From assembly GCA_001179505.1 (NCBI GenBank), contig CDMY01000510.1:238703-286148 (forward strand): a stretch of 47,446 bases of DNA, read 5' to 3'. A model generated the notes under the pieces. The model did no database searches and was not told the origin of the DNA. It saw only the letters and a list, made by a program, of their open reading frames with translations. This document shows, in pieces, positions 45,432 to 47,446 of this stretch (the stretch's first letter is position 1; every line of letters starts with the position of its first letter). A program made the position numbers and the translations under genes. The stretch is from Vitrella brassicaformis. Lineage: Eukaryota > Sar > Vitrellaceae.

Positions 45432-47411
45432 TCAGACCCCGCCCTCCATGGCCGCTTCAAACACCACCCACTGCCACTGCTCCGCGTCTCTTCGCCGCTC
45501 ATCCTCCACCCAGCCCTCCGCTTCCTGTGTCTCGACTAACGACCAATTCTCCTCATCCGCCGCCTTGCTGTGCTGCGCAGTGGGTCGGACGCGCCTTGAC
45601 CACAGCCGCTTAAAGAAAGACCCCAGACTCCACCTGGCCCTTGTACTGTTGGCAGCTCTTTCTTGCTGGTCTTGCTGCTGCTGCTGCTGCTGTTGCTGCT
45701 GCTGCAGAGTGACCTCATCAGTTTCGGCAGCCATCACGGCCTCACGCCTCTCCTCTGTGGCCGGGGGAGGGAGCTTGGAAGCGGACGAGGGCATCTCGAG
45801 ACACGACGGCAACGATCCGGTCTCGCCCATGCCGCTCGAAAGCACTCTTCCGGCCACGCCATCTAGCGAAGGCGATGCCGCCTCGCTGTCACTGCTGCCC
45901 GTCGGCCGCTTGGCTTCATCAGAGACAACCGAAAATTGGTCGTTGCTGCTGAGCCTCCGCTCAAGCTCCAGCATGGTGCGCAATATATCCTCCAGCTCCG
46001 GGCGCTTCTCGGCCTCCTGCTGAAGAGCTCCTTGAGCTAGGCGACTTATGTCTTTCGCAAGATGTGTCGCCCACTCCAACTCCGTCTCCTCCCTCTTGTG
46101 CAGCGGCTTAATGTTCGGGCGAAAGTTCCTGGCGAGGCCGTCGTTGTCAAAGAGACTCTGGCAGAAGCTGCTCCAGTGGAAACAGTGTTCTAGATCCTTC
46201 CTGAGTCTCTCCCGCTTCAGCTTCTCCTGCAACTCCTGCACCTCCTCGGCCGGCTTATTCTCCCTCTTGGCCTGTTTGAAGGCGGCGTCGAGCCGGTAGA
46301 TGATATTGGTGAGCATCGAGTACGAATCCCCAGAGACGAAATGGCGGAGGTGGTGGCCGACCCCCCAGCTGAGCGCCCTTGAGCTGATGAAGATGGCATC
46401 CCCCTCCTTGGTCATGGTGCCGCATTCCTTCATTCCCCCCTTGATTCCCTCCACCACGCAGTCGATCACCTCCTTCTCTACCCCCCGTGTCTCTGTGATT
46501 TCACAGATTGTCTCCCACCTCAACACTGTCGTCTCGGGCGGGGCAAAAAAGGGCTTCAGGCCGACGATCTGCAGCTGCTTCTTCTGCTCTCTGTGGTCAG
46601 TCGGCACTCTTGCGAGGCCCCGACCTGCTCCCTGGGGAGGCTGGTCTGCGCGCAGCGCGTTGGCGGGATCGATCATCACACTGCCTGGGCAGTGAGCGAG
46701 AAAGGGCGGCTGGCGAGGGAGGGTGGTGGATGGACATGGGCAGCATGACAAAAATACCTCTCTGTCGACGAGCGAAGTCCACCGCAAGAACACATCACTC
46801 GCCAGGTTGTCAAGGGCGTAGAGAAGCGCGTTTGAGGCGGTGATGTGGGCGTGGATTAACAAACAGATAGCCCGGATGCCAATAAGCACCTCCTTCCTGG
46901 CTTCAGTGGCTGCTGTGGCTGACAAGGGCCCCTTGTACTGCTGCGAGATCTTCCGCATGTTGTATCTTGAGATGGCGGCGCCGATCTCGATGAACTCGTG
47001 CTGGGCCGGGTCATCGCCGCTTGACACCCAGGGTGTGACCGGGACGATGATCGGTCGCTTGGTCGCCTCGTCTCCCTCTCCCTCGATGAACATTGCCGGC
47101 TGCTCTGTGTCGGTGCTGGCGTGGTACAGCGGCAGGAAGCCCCTCTCCCGAAGGTTTGCACTGCCGCCCGCCAGCTTGGCAAGATCTTCCAGCCGCTGCC
47201 GCTCGCTGATCAGGCAGGCGATGTCGGTCTCCACCAACTTCTCGTCCGTCATAACCGTTTTGAATGCGGCCTCCTCCCCCCCACAGTAGACGCCTTGGTA
47301 GACTTTAGAGAGGGCGCCCTTCTCCGACCGCATCTTCATCTCAAACGTGTGGTCCTCCTCCCCGCACCGAATGCTGATGGCTGTTGGTCTTGGCACTTGC
47401 GTCAAAGGCAT
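45432..47411 (-). CDS. Kinase-like protein, probable pseudokinase, intact family member
   Basis: A single open frame of 659 residues from ATG 47411; the gene may extend upstream beyond the window, because an AG acceptor precedes the ATG. The N-lobe shows a glycine-loop-like segment (SEKGALSKVYQGV, about 33-45) and the VAIK-type lysine (AAFKTV, K51). A helix with a conserved Glu (LISERQRLEDL) follows. The catalytic-loop position reads IHAHITASNALL (about 186-197): the Asn is kept but the Asp of HxD is Thr, and no DFG is found (RWTSLVDRE). Subdomain XI is recognisable as RPELEDILRTMLELERRL (about 465-485). The tail has a Gln run (about 569-579) and a basic KRLWSRRVRP segment. I infer a signalling or scaffold pseudokinase. 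Confidence 0.7.
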   Translation of the reverse strand: MPLTQVPRPTAISIRCGEEDHTFEMKMRSEKGALSKVYQGVYCGGEEAAFKTVMTDEKLVETDIACLISERQRLEDLAKLAGGSANLRERGFLPLYHASTDTEQPAMFIEGEGDEATKRPIIVPVTPWVSSGDDPAQHEFIEIGAAISRYNMRKISQQYKGPLSATAATEARKEVLIGIRAICLLIHAHITASNALLYALDNLASDVFLRWTSLVDREVFLSCCPCPSTTLPRQPPFLAHCPGSVMIDPANALRADQPPQGAGRGLARVPTDHREQKKQLQIVGLKPFFAPPETTVLRWETICEITETRGVEKEVIDCVVEGIKGGMKECGTMTKEGDAIFISSRALSWGVGHHLRHFVSGDSYSMLTNIIYRLDAAFKQAKRENKPAEEVQELQEKLKRERLRKDLEHCFHWSSFCQSLFDNDGLARNFRPNIKPLHKREETELEWATHLAKDISRLAQGALQQEAEKRPELEDILRTMLELERRLSSNDQFSVVSDEAKRPTGSSDSEAASPSLDGVAGRVLSSGMGETGSLPSCLEMPSSASKLPPPATEERREAVMAAETDEVTLQQQQQQQQQQQDQQERAANSTRARWSLGSFFKRLWSRRVRPTAQHSKAADEENWSLVETQEAEGWVEDERRRDAEQWQWVVFEAAMEGGV

Positions 47412-47446
47412 CGTGGCTGCTCCCAATGCAAAGATCTGAAACGCCG

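Noticed and set aside
45663-45710. Leucine-rich signal peptide on the plus strand (MLVLLLLLLLLLLLQ)
   Set aside because: It is the antisense reading of a CAG/CAA (Gln) repeat in the kinase-like gene.
46700-46780. 73-nt intron in the intact kinase-like gene (GTATTT...CCCAG)
   Set aside because: Its ends look like splice sites, but removal breaks the reading frame while leaving it in keeps a 659-residue frame open.

Overview
Eukaryotic nuclear DNA, GC-rich and intron-dense. Genes on both strands are cut into many exons by GT...AG introns of mostly 60-110 nt, and I rebuilt them by joining exons whose codon phases agree. Many introns carry (TG)n tracts next to the 3' splice site and the exons are GC-rich. 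The gene content (BCCT transporter, GH16 glucanase, IGHMBP2, SIAH, RNF32, NAD kinase) and the architecture suggest a free-living protist, perhaps a chromerid or other alveolate alga. That assignment is inference.

Positions 1-28455 form an ordinary gene-dense region. In order it holds: the 3' part of a BCCT-family transporter (+); a TLDc-domain protein (-); a secreted GH16 glycoside hydrolase (+); an unrecognised basic, helical protein (-); a 1,312-residue protein with several glycosyltransferase-like modules (+); a full-length IGHMBP2-type helicase with R3H and AN1 domains (-); a SIAH-type ubiquitin ligase (+); an RNF32-type double-RING/IQ protein (-); a small ORF (-); and an NAD kinase with a long low-complexity C-terminal tail (+). 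Several neighbours are divergent and probably share short promoter regions.

Positions 28456-38300 are accessory and decayed. They hold two minisatellites, two HAD-phosphatase-like fragments, a perfect 14-bp hairpin, and at least four broken or partial copies of one gene family. The only intact member of that family here lies at 45432-47411. It looks like a protein-kinase fold that has lost the catalytic-loop aspartate, so it is probably a pseudokinase.

Positions 38570-47446 hold a RING protein with a long charged tail (+), a beta-rich protein with an acidic tail (+), two related RING loci (-; at least one is broken), and the intact kinase-like gene. The most unusual signals are the degenerate kinase-like family with its debris, the multi-module glycosyltransferase, the TG-rich splice acceptors, and several candidate introns of 35-38 nt.
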